Shown: one piece after another, positions 41,238-51,305 of the stretch
How positions within the stretch are numbered: position 1 is the first letter of the stretch
Layout: each line of letters opens with the position of its first letter
From: Daejeonella sp.
GTDB taxonomy: Bacteria; Bacteroidota; Bacteroidia; Sphingobacteriales; Sphingobacteriaceae
Reading direction: 5' to 3'
NCBI RefSeq assembly: GCF_030684675.1
Contig: NZ_JAUXXZ010000077.1
Span: forward strand, 1-64,000
Length of the DNA: 64,000 nucleotides
Made by a program: the position numbers and the translations under genes
The notes under the pieces: generated by a model
Database searches by the model: none
The model's input: only the letters and a program-made list of their open reading frames with translations
What the model was told of the DNA's origin: nothing

Positions 41238-42077
41238 ATGTCTACAGTACAAATTACTGCCGCAGATGTAAATAAATTACGCCAGCAAACCGGAGCCGGT
41301 ATGATGGATTGCAAAAAAGCATTAACTGAAGCTAACGGAGATTTCGAAGCTGCAATTGATTACCTTCGTAAAAAAGGTGCAAAAGTCGCTGCAAGCCGTC
41401 AGGATCGTGAATCAAATGAAGGAGTAGTTATTGCAAAAACAACAGCCGACGGAAAACGCGGTGTGATTGTTGAATTCAATTGTGAAACCGATTTCGTAGC
41501 TAAAAACGCTGATTTCGTCGCCTTTGCAAATAGTATTGCTGATTTGGCAATCGCGAAAAACCCTTCTTCACTAGAAGAATTAGTTGAGCTTGAACTTAAT
41601 GGTGAAAAATTAGCTGATACTATCATTTCACAAATCGGAAAGATTGGTGAGAAAGTAGGTGTTTCTAAATTTGAATCAGTAACTGGTGAAAAAGTGATCG
41701 CTTATATCCATGGAAATTATCGTCTTGGAGTATTAGTTGCATTAAACGCTAATCCTGCAAGTGCTGATGAAGTGGGTAAAGATGTGGCTATGCAAATTGC
41801 TGCAATGAACCCGGTTGCGATAGATAAAGGTGATGTTGATTCAAAAACTATCGAAAGAGAACTTGAAATTGCTAAAGATGTGATCCGTGCAGAAGGTAAG
41901 CCTGAAGAAATGGTTGAAAAGATTGCTGCAGGTAAGCTTAATAAATTCTATAAAGACTCTACCTTACTAAATCAGGAGTTTGTTAAAGACTCTTCTAAAA
42001 CTGTCGCACAGTTTTTAAATGATGTAGAAAAAGGCCTCACCGTTACCGCATTTAAGCGGGTTCAGTTAGGAGCTTAA
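41238..42077 (+). CDS. tsf: Translation elongation factor Ts
   Basis: A 279-residue guanine-nucleotide exchange factor for EF-Tu. The N-terminal UBA-like region contains VNKLRQQTGAGMMDCKKAL, followed by the core motif VEFNCETDFVAKNADFVAFA, whose TDFV segment contacts EF-Tu. The C-terminal part has VGVSKFESVTGEKVIAYIHG and the final TVAQFLNDVEKGL. Last gene before a strong terminator. Confidence 0.97.
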   Translation: MSTVQITAADVNKLRQQTGAGMMDCKKALTEANGDFEAAIDYLRKKGAKVAASRQDRESNEGVVIAKTTADGKRGVIVEFNCETDFVAKNADFVAFANSIADLAIAKNPSSLEELVELELNGEKLADTIISQIGKIGEKVGVSKFESVTGEKVIAYIHGNYRLGVLVALNANPASADEVGKDVAMQIAAMNPVAIDKGDVDSKTIERELEIAKDVIRAEGKPEEMVEKIAAGKLNKFYKDSTLLNQEFVKDSSKTVAQFLNDVEKGLTVTAFKRVQLGA

Positions 42078-42085
42078 TTCTTAAT

Positions 42086-42114
42086 CCTCTCCAAATTGGA
42101 GGGGATTTTTTTTT
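42086..42114 (+). terminator. Intrinsic terminator after tsf
   Basis: CCTCTCC and GGAGGGG (one G-U pair) form a 7-bp stem with loop AAATT, followed by A and nine T residues. It ends the ribosomal-protein/tsf transcript before nagA. Confidence 0.92.
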
Positions 42115-42133
42115 GCCTTTATTTTTTTACGCT

Positions 42134-43243
42134 ATGGATCAAGCACTTATTAATGCCAGCATTTTTACCGGAGAAGAAAGACTGGAAAATAAAGCCCTTT
42201 TAATAAGTAATGGACAAATCCATTCGATCGCTGATCCTGAACAGATTCCTGCGGGTTTCAAAATAACGGACCTTAAGGGTTTGACTATTGCTCCCGGACT
42301 TATTGATCTTCAAATTTATGGCAGCGGTGGTAAATTATTTGGTGCTTTACCAGATGAGGAAGGTCTGGAACAAATGGAAAATGATCTTCTCGTCCAGGGT
42401 ACAACCGGATTTTTCGCCACAGCAGCAACCAATAGTGATGAGGTAGTCAATAAAGCAATTGATGCAGCTAAAGCTTATCGCAAAAGAGCAACAGGTAACT
42501 TTTTGGGCCTTCATCTTGAAGGACCTTATCTGAACGTAAAACGTAAAGGTGCCCATCCTGAAAAATATATCAAAAAAGGAACTCTTGCAGAGATAAAAAG
42601 CTGGGTGGAACGAGCAGAGGGTGAATTAAAAATGATGACGATCGCCCCCGAGCTTCAGGATCAGGAATTGATAGATTTCCTCCATTCAAACAATATCATT
42701 ATTTCATCTGGACATAGCGATGCGACATATGAGGAAGCTTTATCCTTTTTAAACAATCCGGTACAGGCTGCTACCCATCTTTACAATGCCATGCCGCCAA
42801 TTCATCATCGGGCAGCCGGACTTGTACCTGCAATTTTTAAACTAAAACCTTATACCAGTATAGTGGCTGATGGTGTTCATGTGAGTTTCCCAATGATCGA
42901 ACTGGCTAAACGCGAACTGGGTGATCGATTATTTCTGATCACTGACGCAGTTACCGAAACCAATGAAGGTGTTTATCAGCACGTATTTAAAGGCGACAGG
43001 TATACCATGCCCGACGGAACTCTTTCAGGTTCTTGCCTAAGCATGCTCAAAGCAGTTGAAAACTGTGTACTAAAGGTTGGTATTCCCCTGGATGAAGCTC
43101 TAAGGATGGCCTCAACGTATCCTGCCCGCTTAATGGGAGACCAAAATAGGGGTCTGATAAAAGGGGGATATAGAGCCGATATTATAGTGATAAACGAAGA
43201 ACTGCAACATCATAGCACCTACTTTTCAGGTAAGCTCAACTAA
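42134..43243 (+). CDS. nagA: N-acetylglucosamine-6-phosphate deacetylase
   Basis: A 369-residue amidohydrolase that deacetylates GlcNAc-6-phosphate to glucosamine-6-phosphate. The metal and substrate residues are visible in [35 protein letters not shown] and [11 protein letters not shown] (catalytic Asp). The start is ATG 42134; the frame is open back to TTG 42113, but that codon lies at the end of the tsf terminator. The gene sits between tsf and pyrH, where in many bacteria nothing intervenes. Confidence 0.93.
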   Translation: MDQALINASIFTGEERLENKALLISNGQIHSIADPEQIPAGFKITDLKGLTIAPGLIDLQIYGSGGKLFGALPDEEGLEQMENDLLVQGTTGFFATAATNSDEVVNKAIDAAKAYRKRATGNFLGLHLEGPYLNVKRKGAHPEKYIKKGTLAEIKSWVERAEGELKMMTIAPELQDQELIDFLHSNNIIISSGHSDATYEEALSFLNNPVQAATHLYNAMPPIHHRAAGLVPAIFKLKPYTSIVADGVHVSFPMIELAKRELGDRLFLITDAVTETNEGVYQHVFKGDRYTMPDGTLSGSCLSMLKAVENCVLKVGIPLDEALRMASTYPARLMGDQNRGLIKGGYRADIIVINEELQHHSTYFSGKLN

Positions 43244-43275
43244 AATATTTTAATAACTTTAAAAAAATTATCTCC

Positions 43276-43983
43276 ATGAAGTACAAACGTATCCTGTTAA
43301 AATTAAGCGGTGAAGCATTGATGGGTGAGAAACAATACGGTATAGACATTGACCGTGTTGCTCAATATGCAAAAGACATTCACGCCGTACATGCTAAAGG
43401 GGTAGAGATTGCACTCGTAATTGGAGGCGGTAATATTTATCGTGGTCTGAGTGCTGAAAAAGCAGGTATGGATCGTGTGCAGGCAGATTACATGGGTATG
43501 CTCGCTACAGTGATTAACAGCATGGCTTTGCAGGATGCACTTGAAAAAACCGGTGTAAAAACACGTTTGCTTACTGCTATTAAAATGGAGCAGATCTGTG
43601 AACCCTTTATTCGCCGCCGTGCAGTCCGCCACCTCGAAAAAGGCAGGATCGTGATCTTTGGTGCGGGAACAGGTAATCCATATTTTACAACTGATACCGC
43701 AGCTTCTCTGAGAGCGGTTGAGATCAATGCAGATGTTGTAATGAAGGGCACACGCGTAGATGGAATTTATACTGCTGACCCATTGAAGGAACCAGATGCC
43801 ACTAGATACGATGAAATAACATTTGATGAGGTTTACAAAAAGAATCTGAATGTTATGGATATGACCGCGTTCACCCTTTGTCAGGAAAATAACCTGCCAA
43901 TCATTGTTTTTGATATGAATAAACCAGGTAATTTAATGCGTCTGGTAAATGGTGAACCTATTGGTACATTAGTGAAAGGCTAA
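43276..43983 (+). CDS. pyrH: UMP kinase
   Basis: A 235-residue bacterial-type UMP kinase. It opens [20 protein letters not shown], has the [10 protein letters not shown] nucleotide region, [22 protein letters not shown] and the VDGIYTADP segment. It makes UDP from UMP in the cytoplasm as a hexamer. It precedes frr, as is common. Confidence 0.97.
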   Translation: MKYKRILLKLSGEALMGEKQYGIDIDRVAQYAKDIHAVHAKGVEIALVIGGGNIYRGLSAEKAGMDRVQADYMGMLATVINSMALQDALEKTGVKTRLLTAIKMEQICEPFIRRRAVRHLEKGRIVIFGAGTGNPYFTTDTAASLRAVEINADVVMKGTRVDGIYTADPLKEPDATRYDEITFDEVYKKNLNVMDMTAFTLCQENNLPIIVFDMNKPGNLMRLVNGEPIGTLVKG

Positions 43984-44062
43984 GAAATCAAAGATTGGGT
44001 AGAGCTTAAATACCTGAGAATAACCGGAATTTAATTAATTTTACAGATCGAACAGATATATT

Positions 44063-44626
44063 ATGAACGAGCTAATTAAGAAACAACTAGATGATGCGAA
44101 AGCTCATATGGAAAAAGCCATTGAGTTTTGTGATAATGAATTGGTAAAAATTCGTGCTGGTAAAGCAATGCCTTCCATGCTCGACGGGATATTTGTGGAC
44201 TATTATGGAACTCCAACTGCTTTGAACCAGATCGGTACTGTCAATACTCCTGATGCACGTACATTAGTTGTTCAACCATGGGAAAAAACGATGCTGATTC
44301 CTATAGAAAGAGCAATTATGGAGGCAAATATCGGCCTAAACCCTCAAAATGACGGGGTTGTAATCCGCTTAAACGTTCCGCCGTTAACTGAAGAGCGCCG
44401 TAGAGACCTTGTGAAAAAAGTGAAAGAAGAGGCTGAAAAGGGTCGCATTGCAGTCAGAAATATCCGCAAAGATGCGAATGAAAAAATTAAACGCTCAAAA
44501 TCTGAGGGGGTATCAGATGACGAAATTAAAACAGGTGAAGGTGATGTTCAAAAATTAACAGACTCGTGTATCGTAAGAATTGACCGCCTGATGGAGGCCA
44601 AGGAAAAAGATATCATGACTGTCTAA
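44063..44626 (+). CDS. frr: Ribosome recycling factor
   Basis: A 187-residue factor that splits post-termination ribosomes with EF-G. ELVKIRAGKAMPSMLDGIFVDYYGTPTALNQ, then LVVQPWEKTM and IRLNVPPLTEERRRDLVKKVK are diagnostic. Full length. A terminator follows. Confidence 0.97.
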   Translation: MNELIKKQLDDAKAHMEKAIEFCDNELVKIRAGKAMPSMLDGIFVDYYGTPTALNQIGTVNTPDARTLVVQPWEKTMLIPIERAIMEANIGLNPQNDGVVIRLNVPPLTEERRRDLVKKVKEEAEKGRIAVRNIRKDANEKIKRSKSEGVSDDEIKTGEGDVQKLTDSCIVRIDRLMEAKEKDIMTV

Positions 44627-44649
44627 TCTTAATATGATTGTAAAAAGAA

Positions 44650-44682
44650 GGGGAATATGGCAAAAGCAGTATTCCCTTTTTT
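44650..44682 (+). terminator. Intrinsic terminator after frr
   Basis: GGGAATA and TATTCCC pair, with a G and A extension, across a loop of about 12 bases and are followed by six T residues. It separates frr from the ABC exporter gene, whose start is 15 bases later. Confidence 0.85.
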
Positions 44683-44696
44683 AATTTTGATACCAT

Positions 44697-46451
44697 ATGA
44701 AACTATTAGCAGATTATTTAAAAAATTACAAGGGACTTATTGCCCTGGCTCTGCTTCTGGCAGCAATTAATCAAATTTTTTCTCTGCTTGATCCCTGGAT
44801 CTTCCGAAAGATCATTGATACCTATGTAACCCGATATCATGAATATACCACTGAAGAATTCTTTCAGGGTGCAGGTTTACTCATCCTTGCGGCAATGGGT
44901 GTGGCAATGGTTTCCCGAATTGCAAAAAACTTTCAGGACTATTATGTGAATGTGATCACCCAGCGTCTGGGAGCAAAGATTTATTCAGATGGATTGGCTC
45001 ATTCCCTGGAATTACCTTACTCCGTATTCGAAGACCAGCGAAGTGGAGAAACATTGGGAATCCTTCAAAAAGTAAGAACTGATACCGAAAAGCTAATCAC
45101 TGCCCTCATTAATATTGTGTTTACTTCATTGGTAGGGGTAACTTTTGTCTTTGTTTATGCCATCAATATCCATTGGTCTATTGCTGTGGTTTACGTTTCT
45201 GTAATCCCGATTCTTGGCGTGATCAGTTCTGTATTGAGTAAAAAAATTAAAATTGTACAAAAAACTATTGTCAGTGAAACCACAGCACTAGCAGGATCTA
45301 CCACCGAATCACTTCGTAATATTGAGCTTGTAAAAAGCCTTGGACTATCCAGTCAGGAGATTAAGCGCCTGAGTAATACCACTGATAAAATATTAAAACT
45401 TGAACTGAAGAAAGTAAAATATGTCCGCAGCCTTAGTTTTATCCAGGGTACCCTCGTAAACTTATTGAGAAACATGATTCTCCTGCTGATGCTTTACCTC
45501 ATATTCGCAGGCAGAATCAGTGTAGGCGAGTTTTTCTCACTTTTCATCTATTCCTTCTTCATTTTTGGGCCATTACAGGAACTCGGAAACATTATCAATA
45601 TTTACCGGGAAACCGAGGTATCTCTGGATAATTTTAGAGGGATATTAAGTACTCCAAAAGAGAAAAAACCATTAAAACCGGCAGTTTTGGGCCGCATCAC
45701 CAGTCTTAAATTCAATTCAGTGAGCTTTAAACATCAATCGGCAAACCGTTATGCACTTGAAAATATCTCCTTTGGGACTGTAAAAGGACAAACGATTGCT
45801 TTTGTTGGGCCTTCGGGATCTGGAAAGACTACTTTAGTAAAACTTCTGGTTGGTTTATACCATCCGGAGGCCGGGCAGGTACTTTATAATGATATTCCAG
45901 GAACCGATATTGATCTGGATGAACTGCGTGAAAAAATAGGTTTTGTTACCCAGGATACACAATTATTCTCAGGTACAATCCGGGAAAACCTGCTCTTCGT
46001 TCGTCCGGATGCCAGTGATGAAGATTGCCTGCGTGTATTGCAAAAAGCTGCCTGTCAGAATTTACTTGCGCGTGCAGACAAAGGTTTGGATACGGTGATC
46101 GGTGAAGGTGGCGTAAAAGTATCAGGAGGCGAAAAACAGCGTCTCTCTATTGCCAGGGCTCTATTACGCGAACCAAATATCCTGGTATTTGATGAGGCTA
46201 CTTCTTCACTCGATTCAATTACCGAAGAGGAAATTACCGAAACTATTCGTGATGTCTCTGTTATTCAGGATCATATTACAATACTAATTGCGCATAGGCT
46301 TTCAACCATTATGCACGCTGACAAAATCTTCGTACTTGAGAAGGGACATATCATTGAATCAGGTAAACACGATGAACTGATTGCAGAAAAAGGTCTATAT
46401 TACGCCATGTGGCGCCAACAGATCGGCGAGAAATACAGTACAGAAGTTTAA
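44697..46451 (+). CDS. ABC exporter with fused membrane and ATPase domains
   Basis: A 584-residue half-transporter. Six TM helices occupy about 1-300, followed by the ATPase with Walker A GPSGSGKTT (about residue 370), Q-loop GFVTQDTQLFSG, signature VSGGEKQR, Walker B ILVFDEATSS and the H-loop in IAHRLSTI. It belongs to the MsbA/multidrug type I exporter group and would work as a homodimer. The substrate cannot be told. It is a different subfamily member from the MsbA-like protein at 57.7 kb. Confidence 0.92.
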   Translation: MKLLADYLKNYKGLIALALLLAAINQIFSLLDPWIFRKIIDTYVTRYHEYTTEEFFQGAGLLILAAMGVAMVSRIAKNFQDYYVNVITQRLGAKIYSDGLAHSLELPYSVFEDQRSGETLGILQKVRTDTEKLITALINIVFTSLVGVTFVFVYAINIHWSIAVVYVSVIPILGVISSVLSKKIKIVQKTIVSETTALAGSTTESLRNIELVKSLGLSSQEIKRLSNTTDKILKLELKKVKYVRSLSFIQGTLVNLLRNMILLLMLYLIFAGRISVGEFFSLFIYSFFIFGPLQELGNIINIYRETEVSLDNFRGILSTPKEKKPLKPAVLGRITSLKFNSVSFKHQSANRYALENISFGTVKGQTIAFVGPSGSGKTTLVKLLVGLYHPEAGQVLYNDIPGTDIDLDELREKIGFVTQDTQLFSGTIRENLLFVRPDASDEDCLRVLQKAACQNLLARADKGLDTVIGEGGVKVSGGEKQRLSIARALLREPNILVFDEATSSLDSITEEEITETIRDVSVIQDHITILIAHRLSTIMHADKIFVLEKGHIIESGKHDELIAEKGLYYAMWRQQIGEKYSTEV

Positions 46452-46519
46452 ATAATTTTGTATATTCAGCAATGAACCATGAACCTTTTTAAGGTCATGT
46501 TTGAATATCTTAACATCCT

Positions 46520-46744
46520 ATGATCGGAGTATTCACATCAGGCTTTGGTATTTGGGAATGGATTATGGTAATATTTGCCATTGTATCCCTTCTTCTCATT
46601 ATTCCATTTGCAATTTTCGATACTCTGAAGTCAAAAAACTTAAGTACGAGTCAAAAATTTCTCTGGATCATTTTTATACTGATAGCACCATACCTTGGAG
46701 CAGTAGTTTATCTTTTCTGGGGGCGAAAACAAAAAGCATTATGA
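46520..46744 (+). CDS. PLDc_N-domain microprotein 1
   Basis: A 74-residue membrane protein with two hydrophobic helices (about 10-30 and 47-66). DTLKSKNLSTSQKFLWIIFILIAPYLGAVVYLFWGRKQ is the PLDc_N (phospholipase D-nuclease N-terminal) pattern, here without any PLD catalytic domain. Its stop overlaps the start of a second protein of the same type as ATGA. Function unknown. Confidence 0.82.
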   Translation: MIGVFTSGFGIWEWIMVIFAIVSLLLIIPFAIFDTLKSKNLSTSQKFLWIIFILIAPYLGAVVYLFWGRKQKAL

Positions 46745-46953
46745 TCACACTAACAAGTCTACTTTTTATCGGAAATATCTTCCGCTTTCTGTTTGGGATT
46801 CTCTGGGCAATTTTGATCGTCTATACTTTGCTTGACCTGTTCAGAAGCAATAAGCCTACAAATACAAAATTACTCTGGCTAATTGTAATTCTAATTGCAC
46901 CAATACTTGGTTCTATAATCTATTTTGTTGCTGGAAGAACAAACAGAATCTAA
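46741..46953 (+). CDS. PLDc_N-domain microprotein 2
   Basis: A 70-residue membrane protein starting at ATG 46741, with helices at about 5-28 and 44-63 and the same motif (LLDLFRSNKPTNTKLLWLIV, then APILGSIIYFVAGR). The frame is open much further upstream (to 46501), but that part overlaps the first microprotein in another frame and has no similarity. Two-base spacing to the convergent MFS gene leaves no room for a terminator. Confidence 0.8.
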   Translation: MITLTSLLFIGNIFRFLFGILWAILIVYTLLDLFRSNKPTNTKLLWLIVILIAPILGSIIYFVAGRTNRI

Positions 46954-46955
46954 TC

Positions 46956-48224
46956 TCAGTTAATTTGCTTCAATCCCAAAGGGACAAGCTTCCTGGTTTT
47001 CAGATAAGTAAAAAACACAATCAATAGTGTCATCGTACCTCCAAAAAGCACTGAAGGTATTGTCCCCATAAGTTTTGCGGTCGCTCCCGACTCAAAGGCA
47101 CCAATCTCATTCGATGAGTTAATAAACATGCCGTTAACTGCCGAAACTCTTCCACGCATTTCCTGAGGGGTTAGCAACTGTAATATGGTTGACCGGATTA
47201 TTACACTGACACTATCAAATGCACCCTCGAAGAAAAGACAGATTAAAGACAAATAAAAATTACGTGAAAGTCCAAAGCAAATAATAGACAGACCGAAACC
47301 TGCAACAGCCAAAAGCAGGTTTCTCCAGGGCTTGTTCATCGGAGGATATCTGGCCATGATAAACATCGTGATCACTGCACCTGCAGCCGGTGCAGCACGT
47401 AGAAAACCAAGGCCCTCCGAACCAACCTTCAGAATGTCATGAGCAAAAATAGGCATCAAGGCAACCGCACCCCCAAAAAATACAGAGAACATATCCAGAC
47501 TTAATGCACCCAGAATCATTTTATTATTAAAGACAAATTTGATGCCCTCCGAAAGACTTTTAAATATATTTTCCCTTGGAACAAACTGAGGGGGATAATT
47601 TTTGACAAAAAAGACAATGCATCCCAGTGCCATGGCCATAAAACTGACGATCACTACAAAACAAGCGGTAATACCGCTGAATGCATATAACAATCCACCA
47701 ACAGCCGGCCCCATGATCGATGCAATCTGCCAAATTCCACTGTTCCAGGTTGATGAGTTTGCATAATGATCTCTGGGGATGATCTGAGCCACTAAGGTAA
47801 AAGCAGTAGGTGAATAAAAACCTCTGGCGATTCCCACAAAAAATATCATCAGATACATGATCAAAATGACTGATTTTTGTCCCAGATACTCAAGTCCCTC
47901 AGGGCTGGATACAAGCATCAATACAAGGCTTGATAGCAGCATCGCAAGGATGATCCAGATCATTAGTTTCTTTTTATCCGATTTATCAGCAATATATCCA
48001 CCGTAAAGGGTCACTGTTATTGAAGGAATAGCTTCTGCGAGACCTATAAGCCCCAGAGAGAGCGGATCTTTGGTTAGCTGATAAATATGCCATCCAACTA
48101 CAACAGCCTGTACCTGATAGGCAAAAGTGAATAAAAACCGCATGGCCAGATAGGAGCGGAACTCCGGAAAACGCATTGCGATATAGGGATCATTGACAGC
48201 CTCTGAAGACTTGCTAGCAGTCAT
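46956..48224 (-). CDS. MFS transporter (EntS/MFS_3-like)
   Basis: A 422-residue 12-helix transporter of the major facilitator superfamily. RSYLAMRFLFTFAYQVQAVVVGWHIYQLTKDPLSLGLIGLAE at the N-terminus and GGYIADKSDKKKLM (motif A-like) are typical of the EntS/transmembrane-secretion-effector branch, as is EMRGRVSAVNGMFINSSNEIGAFESG in the second half. It may export a siderophore or drug; substrate unknown. It lies 38 bases after recG and may be in the same transcript. Confidence 0.85.
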   Translation of the reverse strand: MTASKSSEAVNDPYIAMRFPEFRSYLAMRFLFTFAYQVQAVVVGWHIYQLTKDPLSLGLIGLAEAIPSITVTLYGGYIADKSDKKKLMIWIILAMLLSSLVLMLVSSPEGLEYLGQKSVILIMYLMIFFVGIARGFYSPTAFTLVAQIIPRDHYANSSTWNSGIWQIASIMGPAVGGLLYAFSGITACFVVIVSFMAMALGCIVFFVKNYPPQFVPRENIFKSLSEGIKFVFNNKMILGALSLDMFSVFFGGAVALMPIFAHDILKVGSEGLGFLRAAPAAGAVITMFIMARYPPMNKPWRNLLLAVAGFGLSIICFGLSRNFYLSLICLFFEGAFDSVSVIIRSTILQLLTPQEMRGRVSAVNGMFINSSNEIGAFESGATAKLMGTIPSVLFGGTMTLLIVFFTYLKTRKLVPLGLKQIN

Positions 48225-48262
48225 TATTATTAAATCCTTTCATTTATTGTAAAATAATTTCT

Positions 48263-50368
48263 TTAAGATATTTTATCCCAGCTGATTCCACCCGTTTTCT
48301 GTTCAAAATATTGCTTTAAGAGCAAGTTTGAATCAGACTTTAATTCCGGATCGTCCTCAAGTATCTGTATAACCGTTTGCCTGGCATCAGCTAAAAGTTT
48401 CTGATCCATTGAAAGATCAGCCAATTTCACATCAAGCGGCCCGCTCTGCTGAGTTCCTTCAATATTTCCGGGCCCTCTGAGCTGAAGATCAATTTCTGCA
48501 ATCTCAAATCCATCATTGGTTCTAACCATCGTATCCAACCGGGTTCTGGCATCGCTGCTTAACTTGCTTCCAGACATCAATATACAAAAAGATTGCTCCG
48601 CCCCTCTGCCAACCCTCCCTCGCAACTGATGTAATTGAGATAATCCAAAGCGTTCAGCATTTTCAATAATCATCACACTGGCATTCGGAACATTGACTCC
48701 AACCTCAATCACAGTTGTAGCTACCATAATTTGTGTTTCTCCTTTAACAAAACGCTGCATTTCGGATGACTTTTCCTTTGCTGCCAGTTTACCGTGAACT
48801 ATACTATGCTGATATTCAGGCATTGGAAACTCATCAATAATCGCTTCTATACCGGCTTCAAGATATAATAAATCAAGCTTTTCGCTTTCCTTGATCAAAG
48901 GATAAACAATATAGATCTGCCTGCCTTTTGCAATTTCCTCGTGCATAAAACCAAACATCCTTAAACGCTGGTTGTGGTATAAATGAACAGTTTTTATCGG
49001 TTTTCTTCCTGCAGGAAGCTCATTTATGACTGAAATATCCAGATCACCATACAGAGTCATTGCCAAAGTTCTTGGAATGGGTGTGGCAGTCATAACGAGT
49101 ACATGCGGAGGGATCACATTTTTACGCCATAATTTAGCACGCTGTTCAACCCCAAAACGATGCTGCTCATCGATCACAACAAGCCCAAGGTTCTTAAACT
49201 TAACAGCGTCTTCTATCAGCGCATGTGTACCAACAAGAATATCAAGCTCTCCACTCTCCAGACGTTGATGAAGACTTGTTCTGGCTTTTTTCACAGTAGA
49301 ACCAGTCAATATCTCTACACTGACAAAGTCATCGCCTAACAGACTCCTAATAGACAAATAATGTTGCTGAGCCAAAATCTCAGTTGGGGCCATTATACAG
49401 GCCTGATAACCATTATCTATGGCCAGTAGCATAATCATCAGGGCAACCACTGTCTTTCCACTGCCAACATCACCCTGAAGCAAACGGTTCATTTGCACTC
49501 CACGCTGGGTATCCTGCCTGATCTCTTTAATTACACGTTTTTGTGCATCAGTGAGCTCAAAAGGTAATTTCTCTGAATAAAAAGTATTGAAATTATCTCC
49601 CACATTACTGAAGATAGCTCCTTTAAACTTTTGAGTCCGAACCAGTTTGGTCCTCAATAGTTTCAACTGAATGAAAAACAATTCGTCAAATTTTATACGG
49701 GTCTCTGCTGTCTTGAGAATTTCGGTGTTTTCAGGAAAATGAATATTATAAAGTGCTTTCTGCAGGCCAATCAGTTTATGTCTATCCAATATATAATCAG
49801 GCAGGCTTTCTTTAATCTGCCTGATTACCTGGTCAATAAGAGCAGCCTGAGCCCTTTGAATGCCTTTACTGTCAAGGTTGAACTGCTTTAACTTCTCAGT
49901 AGAGCTGTAAACTGGTTGTAGAGTAAGATTACCTCTGTTCTCTGCATTAGGTTGATAAGGCTCAAGTTCAGGATGAGAGATCGAAAAGTGTCCGTTAAAA
50001 ATTACAGGCTTCCCAAAAACAATAAAAACTGAACCCGGCTGGATGATCTTATCAATCCAGCGGATACTCTGAAACCAAACAAGTTCAATACTTCCGGTAT
50101 CATCCTTGAATCTCGCGACAAGCCTTTTGGTATGCTTATCACCCAATATCTCTTTTGAAATAATCCGTCCAAGTATTTGAACAGATGGTAAATCGGGATT
50201 TAATTCGCGAATCTTATAAAAACGGGTTCTGTCAATATAACGGAAGGGATAATAGTGGAGAAGATCGTCATAAGTAAATATCCCAAGATCTTTCTTAAGT
50301 ATCTCAGCACGCTGAGAACCTATACCTTTTAAATACTCTACAGGAGTTTTTAAGATTTGTTCTGCCAA
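48263..50368 (-). CDS. recG: ATP-dependent DNA helicase RecG
   Basis: A 701-residue helicase that reverses stalled replication forks and processes Holliday junctions. An N-terminal OB wedge domain (about 60-160) precedes the helicase domains: LLQGDVGSGKTVVALM (Walker A, about residue 295), VVIDEQHRFGVEQR, VMTATPIPRTLA, then MVATTVIEVGVNVPNAS and QLHQLRGRVGRG. Full length for the family. Five bases follow the EamA gene stop. Confidence 0.96.
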   Translation of the reverse strand: MAEQILKTPVEYLKGIGSQRAEILKKDLGIFTYDDLLHYYPFRYIDRTRFYKIRELNPDLPSVQILGRIISKEILGDKHTKRLVARFKDDTGSIELVWFQSIRWIDKIIQPGSVFIVFGKPVIFNGHFSISHPELEPYQPNAENRGNLTLQPVYSSTEKLKQFNLDSKGIQRAQAALIDQVIRQIKESLPDYILDRHKLIGLQKALYNIHFPENTEILKTAETRIKFDELFFIQLKLLRTKLVRTQKFKGAIFSNVGDNFNTFYSEKLPFELTDAQKRVIKEIRQDTQRGVQMNRLLQGDVGSGKTVVALMIMLLAIDNGYQACIMAPTEILAQQHYLSIRSLLGDDFVSVEILTGSTVKKARTSLHQRLESGELDILVGTHALIEDAVKFKNLGLVVIDEQHRFGVEQRAKLWRKNVIPPHVLVMTATPIPRTLAMTLYGDLDISVINELPAGRKPIKTVHLYHNQRLRMFGFMHEEIAKGRQIYIVYPLIKESEKLDLLYLEAGIEAIIDEFPMPEYQHSIVHGKLAAKEKSSEMQRFVKGETQIMVATTVIEVGVNVPNASVMIIENAERFGLSQLHQLRGRVGRGAEQSFCILMSGSKLSSDARTRLDTMVRTNDGFEIAEIDLQLRGPGNIEGTQQSGPLDVKLADLSMDQKLLADARQTVIQILEDDPELKSDSNLLLKQYFEQKTGGISWDKIS

Positions 50369-50373
50369 TCCAT

Positions 50374-51303
50374 TCAGGGAGTAATTTCCGGTAATTCACT
50401 GACCGGAACTTTAAAAAATATTTCTTTGATCGTATTCCAGTTAAAAACAATAACAGCGGCTAATAGCAGGGAATATGCGTATAACTGATGCAGACTAATT
50501 CCCTCGTGAAAGTAGAAAAATGCGACTGCAAAAGCAACAATCGGATTGAGATAAATAATGATACCCAATGTGGATGAAGGCATGCCGATCAGGGCATACA
50601 GGCTTAAAAATAGAGGTATTATGGTAAAAAAAATTGCAATTATGACAATATCAATCCAGAAGTAGGTATCAAGAGGAAAGCTCCGGAAGCTATAAATATA
50701 AAATGGAAACATTAAGATAGCTGCTATCAGGAGTTGTAAACCAAGCATATTGAACTTATCCATCCTGCTCATTATTTTCTGTGCAATCAGAAAAAAACTG
50801 TAAAGAGCAGCAACAAATACAGACCACAAAACATCCCTCAGGGATCCCTGTGCAAGGATCAAAATACTAGCTGAAGCAATTCCAAGTGCAACGAGCTTCA
50901 GTATGGTGAGCTTTTCCTTTAGAATCAGGAAACCAGCAAATGCGGTAATCAGAGGGCATACCATATAGGCAAAGGCCGCAGACTTTAAATTAACATTATT
51001 TACAGCATATATATAGGTGAACCAGTTCCCGCTTATTAATACCCCCGAAAGCAGGCATAGAATGATAATTCTCCTGCGTCCCTGATTGTCCAGAGAATAA
51101 AAATAATCCAGGTCAGATTTTACATTTTTAATGCGAAATAATACAATGAAAGCCCAGGTAAATATTAGTGAAGTGAATATCCTGTAATATAATATCTCAT
51201 CTGAGGGGTAATGCTGGATTTTACGAAGTGGAATAGAGAAAAAGCCCCAGGTTACCACAGATATAATTGCGGCTAAAAAATATTTCAGTCGGCCCGTTTT
51301 CAA
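50374..51303 (-). CDS. EamA/RarD-like carrier
   Basis: A 309-residue membrane protein with about ten hydrophobic helices, built from two EamA repeats. The opening AAIISVVTWGFFSIPLRKI and the LLSGVLISGNWFTYIYAVN segment match RarD, a member of the drug/metabolite transporter superfamily. Substrate unknown. It starts two bases after ridA and is followed by recG, so the cluster ridA-eamA-recG is probably one operon. Confidence 0.88.
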   Translation of the reverse strand: MKTGRLKYFLAAIISVVTWGFFSIPLRKIQHYPSDEILYYRIFTSLIFTWAFIVLFRIKNVKSDLDYFYSLDNQGRRRIIILCLLSGVLISGNWFTYIYAVNNVNLKSAAFAYMVCPLITAFAGFLILKEKLTILKLVALGIASASILILAQGSLRDVLWSVFVAALYSFFLIAQKIMSRMDKFNMLGLQLLIAAILMFPFYIYSFRSFPLDTYFWIDIVIIAIFFTIIPLFLSLYALIGMPSSTLGIIIYLNPIVAFAVAFFYFHEGISLHQLYAYSLLLAAVIVFNWNTIKEIFFKVPVSELPEITP

Positions 51304-51305
51304 TA

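Noticed and set aside
42113..42133. nagA start at TTG 42113
   Set aside because: The codon lies at the end of the tsf terminator T-tract; ATG 42134 gives the normal N-terminus.
46501..46740. Long version of the second PLDc_N protein
   Set aside because: The first 80 codons overlap the first PLDc_N gene in another frame and have no recognisable sequence.
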